Positions 30,776 to 40,381 of a DNA stretch of 64,000 nucleotides are shown one piece after another (position 1 is the first letter of the stretch; every line of letters starts with the position of its first letter). The notes under the pieces were generated by a model. It saw nothing but the letters and a program-made list of their open reading frames with translations. It had not been told where the DNA came from and searched no databases. The DNA lies in the NCBI GenBank assembly GCA_016124635.1, contig WGNJ01000003.1:101091-165090 (forward strand), given 5' to 3'. The position numbers and the translations under genes are program-made. Source of the DNA: Alphaproteobacteria bacterium (lineage in GTDB: Bacteria; Pseudomonadota; Alphaproteobacteria; Micropepsales; Micropepsaceae).

Positions 30776-31597
30776 ATGCGCATTGTCCTGGCCATAAGCT
30801 TCAGCCTCTTGGCAGCGCTCGCCGCGCGCGCCGAAGATGCGCAGCCTGCGTCGCCGACGGGCGGCGTCACCGTCAACATGGGCGCGCTACCCACGGAACA
30901 GCCGAAGCGGCCCCTGCCGCGGCACAAGCCTTCGCGCGACGACATGCGCGCGCTCATGGTGCCGATGCCGCGCCACAAGCCCGACCCGGCGAGCGTTGCC
31001 GCAGTCGACGAAACCGCCGCCGCGCCGACCCAAGCGACGACGGCAGTCGAAGCGCCGACACTTACCGCACCGACATCTGCACTCGGCGCGGTGCCGATGC
31101 CGCGCGCGAAGCCGAGCGCAAAGCTCGCCGCAGCCAAGCCGCCGAAAGCACCGAAGGAACCGCAGATCGGCACCGAAGCCCTGCCCGCGCCGCCCGCCCC
31201 CGTCACGTCACCGCAGGGCGCAGCCGATATCGCCTCGGCGCTGCGCGGCTCGACGATCGCGCCGCCGACCGTCGACCCGACCGCAGGCTTCGCAGTCCTG
31301 ACCCAGGTCCGCTTTCAGAGCGGCCGCGCCGAACTCGGCGCCGAGGCGAAAGCCGCCCTCGATGTGCTCGCGGCGCACCTTCTTGCCAACGAAGAGCGCG
31401 TGCGCCTGGCTGCTTTCTCAGGCGCACCGGGAGACATGTCGAGCGACGCGCGCCGCCTGTCGCTCGAGCGCGCGCTGGCCGTGCGGACGTATCTCGCAAG
31501 CAAGGGCGTCGCCGTCAGCCGCATCGACGTCCTGGCCTTTGGCGGCTCGATGCATGGGGCCTCGGATCGCGTCGACGTGCTCGTCCGCTCGACGTAG
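30776..31597 (+). CDS. Exported OmpA-like C-terminal domain protein
   Basis: 273 residues from ATG 30776. Signal peptide MRIVLAISFSLLAALAARA, then a long Pro/Lys/Ala-rich linker (about 20-165) with three repeats of the type MPRHKP / LPRHKP / MPRAKP, then an OmpA/MotB-like domain (TQVRFQSGRAELGAEAKAALDVLAAHL, SSDARRLSLERALAVRTYLASKGV). Such domains bind peptidoglycan, though here the diagnostic Asn/Arg pattern is weak. Lies 34 bp after suhB and is convergent with the ABC exporter (3 bp apart). Role unknown, likely envelope. Confidence 0.8.
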   Translation: MRIVLAISFSLLAALAARAEDAQPASPTGGVTVNMGALPTEQPKRPLPRHKPSRDDMRALMVPMPRHKPDPASVAAVDETAAAPTQATTAVEAPTLTAPTSALGAVPMPRAKPSAKLAAAKPPKAPKEPQIGTEALPAPPAPVTSPQGAADIASALRGSTIAPPTVDPTAGFAVLTQVRFQSGRAELGAEAKAALDVLAAHLLANEERVRLAAFSGAPGDMSSDARRLSLERALAVRTYLASKGVAVSRIDVLAFGGSMHGASDRVDVLVRST

Positions 31598-31600
31598 CGC

Positions 31601-33415
31601 CTACTCCGCCGCGAGCCCCGTGAATTGCAGCCGCGCCAAGCGCGCATAGAGGCCATCGCCTTGGATGAGCTGCTTGTGCGTACCTTGAGCGACGATGCCG
31701 CCCTGATCCATCACCACGATCCTGTCCGCGCGCTGCACGGTGGCGAGCCGATGCGCGATGACGATGATCGTGCGCTTGCCGATCAGATCGTCGATCGCCT
31801 TCTGAACCAGACGTTCGCTTTCGGCATCGAGTGCACTTGTCGCCTCGTCGAGCAGCAGAATCGGCGAATTGCGCAATATCGCGCGCGCAATGGAGATGCG
31901 CTGACGCTGACCGCCCGAAATCGCGACGCCGCGCTCGCCGAGGAACGTGTGATAGCCCTGCGGTAGCCGCTCGATGAACTCGGCCGCTTGCGCCGCTTCC
32001 GCCGCGGCTTTGATCTCGGCCTCGGTCGCCTCCGGCCGCCCATAGCGCACATTCTCGAACGCGGTGTCGCCGAAGATCACGGTGTCTTGCGGCACGAGCG
32101 CCAACCGTGTCCGCACATCCTGAGGAGAAGCCTTCGCGACATCGACACCGTCGATCAGCACACGCCCCGTCTTGGGATCGAAGAAGCGCAGCAGCAACTG
32201 GAACACGGTTGTCTTGCCCGCACCCGACGGACCGACCAAAGCCACCGTTTCACCGGGCTTGATCTCCAAGCTGAAGTGATTGAGTGCCGCAACGCCCGGC
32301 CGCAGCGGATATTCGAACGTCACGTTCTCGAAGGTGACCGAGCCGCGCGGCGGCACCGGCAAGGGCGCCGGCTGCGGCGGCGCTTTGATCTGCGGCTCTA
32401 TGGAGAGAATCTCCACCATGCGCTCGGCTGCGCCGGCGGCTTGCAGCACGTTGCCCCAAACTTCCGACAGCGTGCCGGCGCCGCTCGCCACCAAGACGGC
32501 ATAGATGATGAATTGCGTCAGCTGCCCGGCCGTCATTGTACCGGCTTGAACGGAATGGGCGCCGACCCAAAGCACGCCGACAATCGACATGAACACAAGC
32601 ATGATGACGACAGCGGTCATCAAGGCACGCATGCGCACGCGTCGCACTGCCGTCGTAAAGCTGGCGGCAATCGCGGCACCGAAGCGCGTGCGATCGATCG
32701 CTTCGTGTGTGAAGGCTTGAACGGTCTGTACCGCATTGATCGACTCGGCCGCATAAGCGCTGGTATCGGCAATGCGATCTTGGCTGTCGCGCGACAGATT
32801 GCGTACGCGCCTGCCCAGCAGGATCAACGGAACGACAACGACCGGCACGGTCAGAAGCACAAGCGCGGTAAGCTTCACGCTCGTGATCATCAGCATCACC
32901 AAACCGCCGATGAGCATGAGCGTATTGCGCAGAGCAAACGAAACGCTCGAACCTATCGCGTTTTGGATCAACGTCGTGTCTGTCGTAATGCGCGACAGCA
33001 CCTCGCCGGTGCGCGTAATTTCGAAGAACGCCGGGCTCAGAGAGAGCACATGATCGTAGATCGCTTTGCGGATGTCCGCGACGAACCGCTCGCCGATCCA
33101 AGTCACGCAATAGAAGCGAGCCGCCGAGGCCGCCGCGAACGTCACCACGACGGGCACAATTCCCAGGAAGTAGCGATCGATCGTATCCAGGCTTTCCTTC
33201 GAGAAGCCGTGATCGACAATGCCGCGAACCGCGATCGGCAACACAAGCGTCGCTACGGCGGCAACGATCAGAAACAGGCCCGCGGCGGCAATAGTCCATC
33301 GATAAGGCCGCAGGAACGGTACAAGCTTGAGCAACACGCGGACATTGCGGCTGCGCGCGCGCCCTTGCGCTTCGCGCTCAACGGCGGCAGCGAATTCAGC
33401 GCCCGAGTTGGCCAA
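31601..33415 (-). CDS. ABC transporter, exporter half-molecule (MsbA/ATM1-like)
   Basis: 604 residues: an ABC_membrane domain with six helices (about 30-320) fused to an ATPase (about 350-600). Visible: Walker A GPSGAGKTTVFQLLLRF, Q-loop LVPQDTVIFGDTAFENV, signature AISGGQRQRISIARAIL, Walker B ILLLDEATSALD and the H-loop IVIAHRLATVQ. It should work as a homodimer exporting lipid or a hydrophobic or peptide substrate. Rhizobial members of this group are usually annotated only as ABC transporter ATP-binding/permease protein. Substrate unknown. Confidence 0.92.
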   Translation of the reverse strand: MANSGAEFAAAVEREAQGRARSRNVRVLLKLVPFLRPYRWTIAAAGLFLIVAAVATLVLPIAVRGIVDHGFSKESLDTIDRYFLGIVPVVVTFAAASAARFYCVTWIGERFVADIRKAIYDHVLSLSPAFFEITRTGEVLSRITTDTTLIQNAIGSSVSFALRNTLMLIGGLVMLMITSVKLTALVLLTVPVVVVPLILLGRRVRNLSRDSQDRIADTSAYAAESINAVQTVQAFTHEAIDRTRFGAAIAASFTTAVRRVRMRALMTAVVIMLVFMSIVGVLWVGAHSVQAGTMTAGQLTQFIIYAVLVASGAGTLSEVWGNVLQAAGAAERMVEILSIEPQIKAPPQPAPLPVPPRGSVTFENVTFEYPLRPGVAALNHFSLEIKPGETVALVGPSGAGKTTVFQLLLRFFDPKTGRVLIDGVDVAKASPQDVRTRLALVPQDTVIFGDTAFENVRYGRPEATEAEIKAAAEAAQAAEFIERLPQGYHTFLGERGVAISGGQRQRISIARAILRNSPILLLDEATSALDAESERLVQKAIDDLIGKRTIIVIAHRLATVQRADRIVVMDQGGIVAQGTHKQLIQGDGLYARLARLQFTGLAAE

Positions 33416-33514
33416 GATGATTCTCCGCGGATGATATCAGGAGGAATGTGGAACACGACGCGGCGGCACGCGACGCGACGGCTTGTAACATGGGACACCG
33501 CGTACCCCCCTTCA

Positions 33515-33556
33515 ATCCGCTACATTGGCGCAATTCAGCCATTTTATCCGCTACAT
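33515..33556. repeat. 11-bp direct repeat, three helical turns apart
   Basis: ATCCGCTACAT occurs at 33515-33525 and again at 33546-33556, start to start 31 bp, so both copies lie on one face of the helix. It is 100-140 bp upstream of the ABC exporter start. A tandem regulator site is likely; the regulator is unknown. Confidence 0.6.
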
Positions 33557-33568
33557 ATCCTCACACAC

Positions 33569-33580
33569 TGTGTATACACA
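33569..33580. promoter_or_regulatory. 12-bp perfect palindrome TGTGTATACACA
   Basis: Perfect inverted repeat 13 bp from the second copy of the direct repeat, in the exporter/otsB divergent region. Candidate dimeric regulator operator; chance occurrence is possible. Confidence 0.45.
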
Positions 33581-33931
33581 TCCGAAGCAGGCGCCGATCG
33601 TACGCCGTGGAAACGAGACGCCCCACCAACGAACACGCAGCGGTCCTTGCCGCTTCGACCTGCACGAAAAGGCAGCGTGTCGCGCGCCGCGCCGGCCGTC
33701 ACGATGGTGCCAGCGGATTTCATCTCGTCACGGACCACAAATAAAACTTCTTCACGACGCATCTTGCGCAACTGTTGCGCTTTTATCAAGATAGCGAAGG
33801 CCTAAAATCGCGTCGAAATCGATACTGCAAACATGCAGCTTGATTGACGCAAGAAATTTGTTGAGATGCCGCTTCACGGCCTCGACGCCGACTTTTGTTA
33901 CCCCACGTTTTGACCAAAGAGATTCGAAATT

Positions 33932-34675
33932 ATGACGGACACCTCCTTCTTGTCGCGCCGACCGCCGCCAGCGACTCCGCCGAAGCCGGAGCGAACCTGG
34001 GCGGTGTTCCTGGATCTCGACGGAACGCTGTTGGACATTGCGCCCGCGCCCGACCGTGTCGTCGTTCCCGAAGATCTTGTTCACGACCTTTCCACGGCGT
34101 CTGCAGCACTCGACGGCGCGCTCGCGATCGTGAGCGGACGCAAGTTGAGCGACATTGACAATCTGCTCGCACCGCTCTCGTTGCCGGCAGGCAGCGAGCA
34201 TGGGGCGATTGTCCGCCTCCCCGACGGCAAGCGAAACGATCTGGATACTCACGTACCGGCCGAATGGATCGATGCCATCACGCAAGAGGCAATCGACAAA
34301 GCTGGCGTGATCGTCGAGCACAAGACGCACGGCGTGGTCGTCCACTATCGCCGCTCCGCGCATTATGAAGACTTTTGCAAAGGACTGTGCACAGATCTGG
34401 TTGCGCAGAAGCCCGATGAGTTCGAAGTGCTGCAGGCCAAGATGGCCTTTGAGATCAGACCCAAGGCCGCCACGAAGGGGCGGTCCGTCGACGTCCTGAT
34501 GCGAGAAGCACCATTTGTTGGACGTCGCCCCATCTTCGTCGGCGACGACGTAACCGACGAAGATGGCTTTCGCGCCGCCGGCACCTATGGCGGCGAGGGG
34601 CTGAATGTCTTCAATCGATTCGGTGGGAGACCACACGAGGTGCGTCAGTGGCTCAAGTCGTTCGCGGCCAGTTGA
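33932..34675 (+). CDS. otsB: Trehalose-6-phosphate phosphatase
   Basis: 247 residues, HAD fold. Motif I FLDLDGTLLD (nucleophile Asp28, acid Asp30), motif II SGRKLSDI, the cap domain, ATKGRSVDVLM with the motif III lysine, and motif IV VGDDVTDEDGF. Dephosphorylates trehalose-6-P, an osmoprotectant pathway. No otsA is adjacent, so the synthase is elsewhere or another route feeds it. It neighbours K+, Na+/H+ and anion transporters, which fits osmotic adaptation by context. Confidence 0.94.
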   Translation: MTDTSFLSRRPPPATPPKPERTWAVFLDLDGTLLDIAPAPDRVVVPEDLVHDLSTASAALDGALAIVSGRKLSDIDNLLAPLSLPAGSEHGAIVRLPDGKRNDLDTHVPAEWIDAITQEAIDKAGVIVEHKTHGVVVHYRRSAHYEDFCKGLCTDLVAQKPDEFEVLQAKMAFEIRPKAATKGRSVDVLMREAPFVGRRPIFVGDDVTDEDGFRAAGTYGGEGLNVFNRFGGRPHEVRQWLKSFAAS

Positions 34676-34688
34676 CCCTGCAGAACCC

Positions 34689-35096
34689 TCATGAGATCCG
34701 CCCTTTATCCACAACGGCGCTATTCTGCGCGTCCTTTGTGCAAACACCGACGGCAAGCGCACGCCCGCCGGCATCCGGATCGAAAACACTGAAAAAGCCC
34801 GACACGCGATCGACGACGTACCGTCTGCGGTTCCCGATGCCATCGCCAAACGTGACGCTCATGTAGCGCCTTCCAAAGGTGGCAACGGCCGTCGCATTCG
34901 AAGATGCCTGAACAACGGTCGCCTCGCCAAATGCAGCAAACCAACCATTGTATTCGAACCTGTGCGGCAAACCGCTCGACTCGGTGCATGTCAGCTGCAC
35001 GGCCCAAGGACGCCACAGTGCGAACGCAAAAGCGATCGCAGCCGCGAGAGAAACGAGAACGGTCGCAACGATCCAGATACCTCGGTTGCCGAACAT
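34689..35096 (-). CDS. Small membrane-anchored or exported protein, unknown
   Basis: 135 residues with ATG 35096 and AAAGG six bases upstream. One N-terminal hydrophobic helix (about 7-28, IWIVATVLVSLAAAIAFAFAL) then a beta-rich domain with two cysteines (LTCTESSG, VGVCTKDA) and repeated aromatic/Gly pairs (YNGWFAAFGEA, VTFGDGIGNRRRYVV). Could be a bitopic inner-membrane protein with a periplasmic domain. Not recognised. Convergent with otsB, 13 bp apart. Confidence 0.6.
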   Translation of the reverse strand: MFGNRGIWIVATVLVSLAAAIAFAFALWRPWAVQLTCTESSGLPHRFEYNGWFAAFGEATVVQASSNATAVATFGRRYMSVTFGDGIGNRRRYVVDRVSGFFSVFDPDAGGRALAVGVCTKDAQNSAVVDKGRIS

Positions 35097-35424
35097 GCTT
35101 GCCTTTTACATGAGTGGGTCGAATGCGCAGGCGAACCCCAACTCTCATTCACCAGGACGAAATTCCTCGCAAACAGCCAATCGAAACGTAATCGCCCTTC
35201 ACGGCAACCAGGATTTGCCCCATGGCGGGGATACAGGCTCATCGATAAGCTGCGCAACTTGCGTAAGTCGGCAGAAACCGAGATCGTGGATTCACCGGCA
35301 CGGGACGAGCCGAATTGCAAGTATGCGCATGTGAAATCCCTCCCTTGACCGCCCCCGTTCAAATGACCAAAAGCCACAAGCGCCAGTCGAAGGAACAGGC
35401 TGGCGAAGGTACCCCGGGCCCCCT
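35097..35424. other. 328-bp region without a recognised gene
   Basis: Between the divergent small exported protein and the SLC13 permease. It should carry both promoters. No frame has both a plausible start and family-like sequence, and I see no strong hairpin or RNA. Confidence 0.45.
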
Positions 35425-37224
35425 GTGACCACCCAGCAAACGCTTCTCTTCGCGCTTCTGTTCTTTGTCCTCGCGGCGTTGTTGTGGGGCAAATACCGTC
35501 ATGACCTTGTCGCCGCCGTCGGTTTGTTCGTCGGCGTGATCATCGGCGTCATTCCGGAAAAGCAAGCGTTTGCCGGACTATCGCATCCGGCCGTCCTTAT
35601 TGTTGCCTTCGCGCTGATCGCGTCACGCGCAATCGAGAACTCGGGCGCATTGACGGTATTCGTCCGCCCGCTGTTGCGAAATCGGGGCTCCGTCGTATCC
35701 CACATTGTCGTCACGGGAGGATTCGGCGCTCTGATATCGGCATTCATCAACAACGTGGCAGCGCTTGCGATCCTGATGCCTATCGACATCGATGCGGCGA
35801 AGAAAGCGCAAAGACCGCCGGGCCTGACCCTGATGCCGTTATCGTTCGCCACGATCCTCGGCGGCATGGTCACGCTCATCGGCACGCCGCCGAACATCAT
35901 CGCATCGCAGTTTCGCGCCGACCGCGTGGGCGGTGCATACTCGATGTTCGACTTTACCCCTGTCGGCCTCGTTGTCGCGGGTGTCGGTCTGATCTACGTC
36001 GCCGTTCTCGGCTGGCGTCTCGTACCGCGCCGCAGCGGCGACGTCGCATTGAAGCCGAGCGTCGAACAATATGCCGGCGAGGTCTTGGTCACGGAAGAAT
36101 CGGGCGTCGCCGGAAAGGTTTTGGCCCAGCTCGACCCGCAGGCGGAAGCCAACGACGTCGTGACACTTGGCGTCGTCCGTAATGGAAGGCGGTTTCCGGG
36201 AAACGCCCGATTCATTCCGCTCGTTGCCGGCGACATTTTGCTGGTCGAAGGATCGGCGGACGGACTTGCAGCCTTCATCAAGGATCTTCGTCTGCAACCG
36301 GCATCGGACAAGGCAGAAGGGTTCAGACAGCCCGAGGCATCGGAGCGGAAGGGACAAGATATTGCGCTCGTCCAGGCGGTTGTCCGAAGCGAATCCGCAC
36401 TTGCCGGACGATCGGCCGCCGCCGTTCAGTTGCGCTCACGCTACCAAACGACGCTCCTCGGTGCGTCGCGCGGCTCTGAGCTAATTCGACAGGACCTGAA
36501 GTCCCGCCGCCTCGAGCCCGGCGACATGCTTCTCCTCGCCGGGTCCTCTGCGACATTGTCTTCGACGATCACGGCACTTCGTCTGATGCCGGTTTCTCAG
36601 ATCGACATGTCGCCTGCGGCCTATTGGAAAGTAGCGGTAGCGGTAATCCCATTTGCACTCGCGATTGCCGCCGCAACGTTGGGCTTGCTGTCTTTTACCG
36701 TCGGCCTTGCAATTACCGTCATCGTTTACGGTGTTACCGGGCTGATCCCTGCGCGCGATTTCTATAGCCACATCGATTGGCCGGCGGTCGTCATGCTCGC
36801 CTGCCTCTTGCCGCTCGGTATCGCCTTTGACCAAGTCGGCGGAACGCAGCTTGTCGCCAGTGCGGTTCTTTGGTTGACCCAAGGTCAATCACCTATTGTG
36901 GCGTTGGTCGCTCTGATGGTCATTACGATCACACTGTCGGACGTCCTCAACAGTGTGGCGACGATGGTGATTACCGCGCCGCTCGCAATCACTTTGGCGC
37001 TGAAGCTCGGCGTCAACCCGGACACCTTCTTGATGGGAGCGACCATCTCGGCATCTTGTTCGTTCCTCACGCCGATCGGTCACAAGAACAACACGCTGAT
37101 TTTGGGTCCCGGCGGTTACAAATTTAGCGACTATTGGCGCGTGGGACTGCCGTTGGAGATATTGGTGCTGCTGGTCGGCGTACCGACGCTGCTCACGGTT
37201 TGGCCGTTGAACGGTCAGTATTGA
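35425..37224 (+). CDS. SLC13-family permease with two RCK_C (TrkA-C) domains
   Basis: 599 residues, GTG start at 35425. Membrane half A (about 8-205) has AFINNVAALAILMPIDIDAAKK and LIGTPPNIIASQFR, the SLC13/DASS substrate-site motifs; a cytosolic insert (about 215-390) contains two TrkA-C-like domains (VLAQLDPQAEANDVVTLGVVRNGR, FIPLVAGDILLVEG; LRSRYQTTLLGASRGSELIR, LEPGDMLLLAG); membrane half B (about 400-599) repeats the hairpin with LNSVATMVITAPLAITLA and SCSFLTPIGHKNN. Likely a Na+-coupled divalent-anion (sulfate, dicarboxylate) carrier. RCK_C insertion is known in this family and may sense ligand. Substrate not determinable. Confidence 0.88.
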   Translation: MTTQQTLLFALLFFVLAALLWGKYRHDLVAAVGLFVGVIIGVIPEKQAFAGLSHPAVLIVAFALIASRAIENSGALTVFVRPLLRNRGSVVSHIVVTGGFGALISAFINNVAALAILMPIDIDAAKKAQRPPGLTLMPLSFATILGGMVTLIGTPPNIIASQFRADRVGGAYSMFDFTPVGLVVAGVGLIYVAVLGWRLVPRRSGDVALKPSVEQYAGEVLVTEESGVAGKVLAQLDPQAEANDVVTLGVVRNGRRFPGNARFIPLVAGDILLVEGSADGLAAFIKDLRLQPASDKAEGFRQPEASERKGQDIALVQAVVRSESALAGRSAAAVQLRSRYQTTLLGASRGSELIRQDLKSRRLEPGDMLLLAGSSATLSSTITALRLMPVSQIDMSPAAYWKVAVAVIPFALAIAAATLGLLSFTVGLAITVIVYGVTGLIPARDFYSHIDWPAVVMLACLLPLGIAFDQVGGTQLVASAVLWLTQGQSPIVALVALMVITITLSDVLNSVATMVITAPLAITLALKLGVNPDTFLMGATISASCSFLTPIGHKNNTLILGPGGYKFSDYWRVGLPLEILVLLVGVPTLLTVWPLNGQY

Positions 37225-37239
37225 GGCCCATCTCGCGGT

Positions 37240-38424
37240 TCAAACCAAAAGCATCGCCGCGAAACCTAGACCATACGCCAGTGGCACATACCACGCGTGC
37301 CGCAACCATCGAACGACGGACCGTCCTTCAGGGAAGAGGCTCGTGAGCGCCACGCCCGCGGATGATCCGAACCAAAGCATCGAGCCGCCGAAGCCGACCG
37401 AGTAGGCGAGCAGCGCCCAATCGTAACCGCCTTGCTTCAACGCCAGCGCCGTGAGCGGAATGTTGTCGAAGACTGCAGATAGGGCACCTAGTCCAAACGT
37501 CGTCACCTGCGTCGGCGCCGGCAGCTCGTTCACCGGCATCAAGGATGCGAGTGCCACCAGTGCAATCAAAAACATCGCACCGTTGACGGCAGCGCTCACA
37601 ACCGTCCAATCCGGCCGCCGGACCAACGCGGTGACAAGGATGGCCGTCCAAAGACCAAGTCCCAAAACCGGTATGTGAGACTCGAGCTCCGGCGCGAATC
37701 CGTTGCTGAGAAGATTGGTCGTGAGCATTGTGAGGAGGATGACGACGACGATTCCAGCCCGCGTCCAATCGACACGCGGAGCCTCGGTGTGATTAGCGCC
37801 GCCGATCGGCCACGTTCGCTCCTGCTGAAAGGCCGCAGGAATTCCAAAAACCGTCAATGCGACGATGGCTCCGACAAAAGCCGGCGCAAGCTCGAGCGGA
37901 GAAATGCCGCCGACCCACATCATTGTCGTCGTCGTGTCGCCGATGACGCTGCCTGCACCGCCGGCGTTGGCCGCAGCTGCGATAGCAGCAATGAAACCGA
38001 TTCCGACATGGTTCGCGTAGACATGACGCGCGACGACACCGCCGATGATCGCACCGGCGATGTTGTCGAGGAAAATCGATACCGCAAACACAAGGACAAG
38101 CAGCGTGAAACCGCCGAGCCATCCCTTCGGCAGCCGTGCTGGAATCGCCTCCGGCAATTTACTGCGCTCGAACTGATTGGATAGGGCGGCGAAGCCCAGC
38201 AACAAGAGGAGCAGGTTCACGAGAACGACCCACTCCTTCCCAAAATGAAGTGCAAGCTCAGTACTCGCATGCGCCACATCGCCGTGCGCGAACAGCTTGT
38301 ACGCCAGCGTCGCAGTCAGCCCCGTAAGCGCAATAGGTAGCGAATGCTTGTGGAATGACGCTATGCCGAGCAACGTCAGCGCGAAAATGGCGAACTCTGG
38401 CGGAAAGCCGAGGATACTTTCCAT
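37240..38424 (-). CDS. NhaD/CitMHS-type Na+/H+ antiporter
   Basis: 394 residues, about 11 membrane helices of the ion-transporter superfamily. Conserved segments: SIFLDNIAGAIIGGVVARH, ANAGGAGSVIGDTTTTMMW, and late VFDNIPLTALALKQGG, where DNI/DNIP acidic pairs and the GDTTT loop are the NhaD/ArsB-like signatures. Probable sodium-proton antiport; a dicarboxylate or citrate substrate is less likely. Its start is 4 bp from the kup stop, so kup and this gene form one unit, and it is convergent with the SLC13 permease. Confidence 0.82.
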   Translation of the reverse strand: MESILGFPPEFAIFALTLLGIASFHKHSLPIALTGLTATLAYKLFAHGDVAHASTELALHFGKEWVVLVNLLLLLLGFAALSNQFERSKLPEAIPARLPKGWLGGFTLLVLVFAVSIFLDNIAGAIIGGVVARHVYANHVGIGFIAAIAAAANAGGAGSVIGDTTTTMMWVGGISPLELAPAFVGAIVALTVFGIPAAFQQERTWPIGGANHTEAPRVDWTRAGIVVVILLTMLTTNLLSNGFAPELESHIPVLGLGLWTAILVTALVRRPDWTVVSAAVNGAMFLIALVALASLMPVNELPAPTQVTTFGLGALSAVFDNIPLTALALKQGGYDWALLAYSVGFGGSMLWFGSSAGVALTSLFPEGRSVVRWLRHAWYVPLAYGLGFAAMLLV

Positions 38425-38428
38425 CGCG

Positions 38429-40381
38429 TCAAAGCTCGATGCGCGGACCGAACGCGATCACCCGCTCCGAGGGAATGTTGTAGTAGGACGTAGCGCGCTC
38501 GGCATTGCGCCAGAGAAATGCGAACAACTGCGTTGCCAGCTTTGACAATGCGGGGGCTGTTCGCATCGGGACGATCTCCTCGTGACTGAGGAAATATGTG
38601 GTTGCCGTCAGGTCAAGCTCAAGCCCGAGCACGCTGCAAAGCTTCAATCCGACAGGAACATTCGGCGGCTGCATGAAGCCGTAGTGCAGCACGATGGAAT
38701 AGAAATTTTCGGGCAGCGCCTTAAGCTCGAGCCTGTCGGCGGTCGGAACGCGCGGAATGTCCTCAGTCTGCACGTGCACGAGAAGCACTCGTTCATGCAG
38801 AATGTGATTGTGCTCCTGTTGATAGCGCAGCAAGTCGGGAACCTCGGTCGCCGATGAGACCATGTAGACCGCGGTGCCGGGTACGCGCTGTGGCTTCTCG
38901 AGTGCAATACGCTTGAAGAATTCCTCCATTGTCTCGCGGTCGACCTGCTTCACCGCGTCGAGACGCGCGACACCGTCGCGCCAGACGCTCATCGTCGCGA
39001 ACACCGTTCCCGCGATCAAAAGTGGAAACCAGCCGCCGCTCGCGATCTTGAAGAGATTGGCGCCGAAGAAACTCAGATCGATGATGAGATAGCTCACGGC
39101 CATGAAGGACGCGAGCACCGGGTGCCACCGGAATCGTAAGGCGACGAAATAAGCCAGGATCGTGGTGATCACCATATCGGTCGAGACGCCGACGCCGTAC
39201 GCTGCACCGAGACCGGTCGACGACCGAAACACGAGAACCAGCCACAAGGTTGCAAACATCAGCGCCCAATTGACGATCGGGATGTAGATCTGGCCGATGA
39301 ATTCGCGATGCGTTTGCACGATTGCGACACGAGGCAGCTGGCCGAGCTGAATGGCCTGGCGTGTCAGCGAGAACGTGCCCGAGATCACCGCCTGTGAGGC
39401 TATGACCGTCGCGGTCGTCGCCAACAATATGACGGGATAGACGATGGCTTCGGGTACCAAGCTGTAGAACGGATGCTCGGCGCTTGCCGGGTCGGCCAGG
39501 ATCTTTGCGCCTTGTCCGAAATAGATGAGCAGAAGCGCCGGCAACGCCACGACGAACCATGCCTGCCGAATTGCGGATCGGCCGAAATGTCCCATGTCGG
39601 CATAGAGCGTCTCCGCGCCTGTCACAGTGAGGAACACCGTGCCCAACAGAATGAAACCGATCGCTCCGTTGTTCACGAGAAACGCGGCCGCATAGTGCGG
39701 CGAGATCGCTTGGAGCACCTGCGGCGCTTGAAAGATGCCACCGATACCGAGCAATCCCAAAGCTCCGAACCAAACCAGCATGACTGGGCCGAAGAACGTT
39801 CCGATGCGCTCTGTGCCGAAGCGTTGACTGACAAAGAGCGCAACCAATATCGCAACCGCAATCGGCAACACGTAAGGTTCAAAGCCGCTGGTCGCAACTT
39901 TCAAGCCCTCGACGGCGCTGAGCACTGAGATCGCAGGCGTTATCGCCCCGTCGCCATAGAGCAGGGCGGCACCAAAGAGGCCCAAGAGCATCAATCTGTA
40001 GCGCAGCGATTTCGGCGACGACCTCCACGGGTTGATCAAAGCGACGAGGGCGATGATCCCGCCTTCACCGTGGTTGTCCGCGTTGAGAATGACGACGAGA
40101 TACTTGATCGAGACGATGAGGATAAGCGCCCAGACGATCAACGAGAGAATGCCCAGAACGTTCTCGGGCGAAGCCGCTATTGCGTGGGCGCCGTTGAAGC
40201 ATTGCTTCAGCGCGTAAAGTGGGCTGGTGCCGATATCGCCGTAGACGACGCCGAGTGCCGTAAGCGCGAGCGCAGGAGAGACCGCCGACTCGGTTGCCTC
40301 AGTTTGCTCATCACTGGCGGTCGGTTTTCCAAGACTCAATGTGCAACCCGCGCGTGCCGATCGGTTTGCATCCGAATTCAA
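38429..40381 (-). CDS. kup: Kup-type low-affinity K+ transporter
   Basis: 650 residues, full length. TTG start at 40381. Helices begin ALTALGVVYGDIGTSPLYALKQCF; K+ transport segments DGAITPAISVLSAVEGLK and TGAETLYADMGHFGRSAIR are intact; the cytosolic C-terminal region (about 480-650) ends PSERVIAFGPRIEL. Proton-coupled potassium uptake. Forms a likely operon with the NhaD-type antiporter, pairing K+ uptake with Na+ export. Confidence 0.95.
   Translation of the reverse strand: MNSDANRSARAGCTLSLGKPTASDEQTEATESAVSPALALTALGVVYGDIGTSPLYALKQCFNGAHAIAASPENVLGILSLIVWALILIVSIKYLVVILNADNHGEGGIIALVALINPWRSSPKSLRYRLMLLGLFGAALLYGDGAITPAISVLSAVEGLKVATSGFEPYVLPIAVAILVALFVSQRFGTERIGTFFGPVMLVWFGALGLLGIGGIFQAPQVLQAISPHYAAAFLVNNGAIGFILLGTVFLTVTGAETLYADMGHFGRSAIRQAWFVVALPALLLIYFGQGAKILADPASAEHPFYSLVPEAIVYPVILLATTATVIASQAVISGTFSLTRQAIQLGQLPRVAIVQTHREFIGQIYIPIVNWALMFATLWLVLVFRSSTGLGAAYGVGVSTDMVITTILAYFVALRFRWHPVLASFMAVSYLIIDLSFFGANLFKIASGGWFPLLIAGTVFATMSVWRDGVARLDAVKQVDRETMEEFFKRIALEKPQRVPGTAVYMVSSATEVPDLLRYQQEHNHILHERVLLVHVQTEDIPRVPTADRLELKALPENFYSIVLHYGFMQPPNVPVGLKLCSVLGLELDLTATTYFLSHEEIVPMRTAPALSKLATQLFAFLWRNAERATSYYNIPSERVIAFGPRIEL

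Larger units (their letters stand above)
33416..33931. other. 516-bp gene-free region between ABC exporter and otsB
   Basis: Lies between divergent genes and is richer in A+T than its flanks. It holds the direct repeat and palindrome listed separately. A minus-strand frame (33544-33789) begins only with TTG, lacks a ribosome-binding site and resembles no family. I see no tRNA or other RNA gene. Confidence 0.5.

Noticed and set aside
33544..33789. Minus-strand frame of 81 codons in the exporter/otsB gap
   Set aside because: Starts only at TTG, has no ribosome-binding site and no recognisable family; kept only as a note in the region entry.
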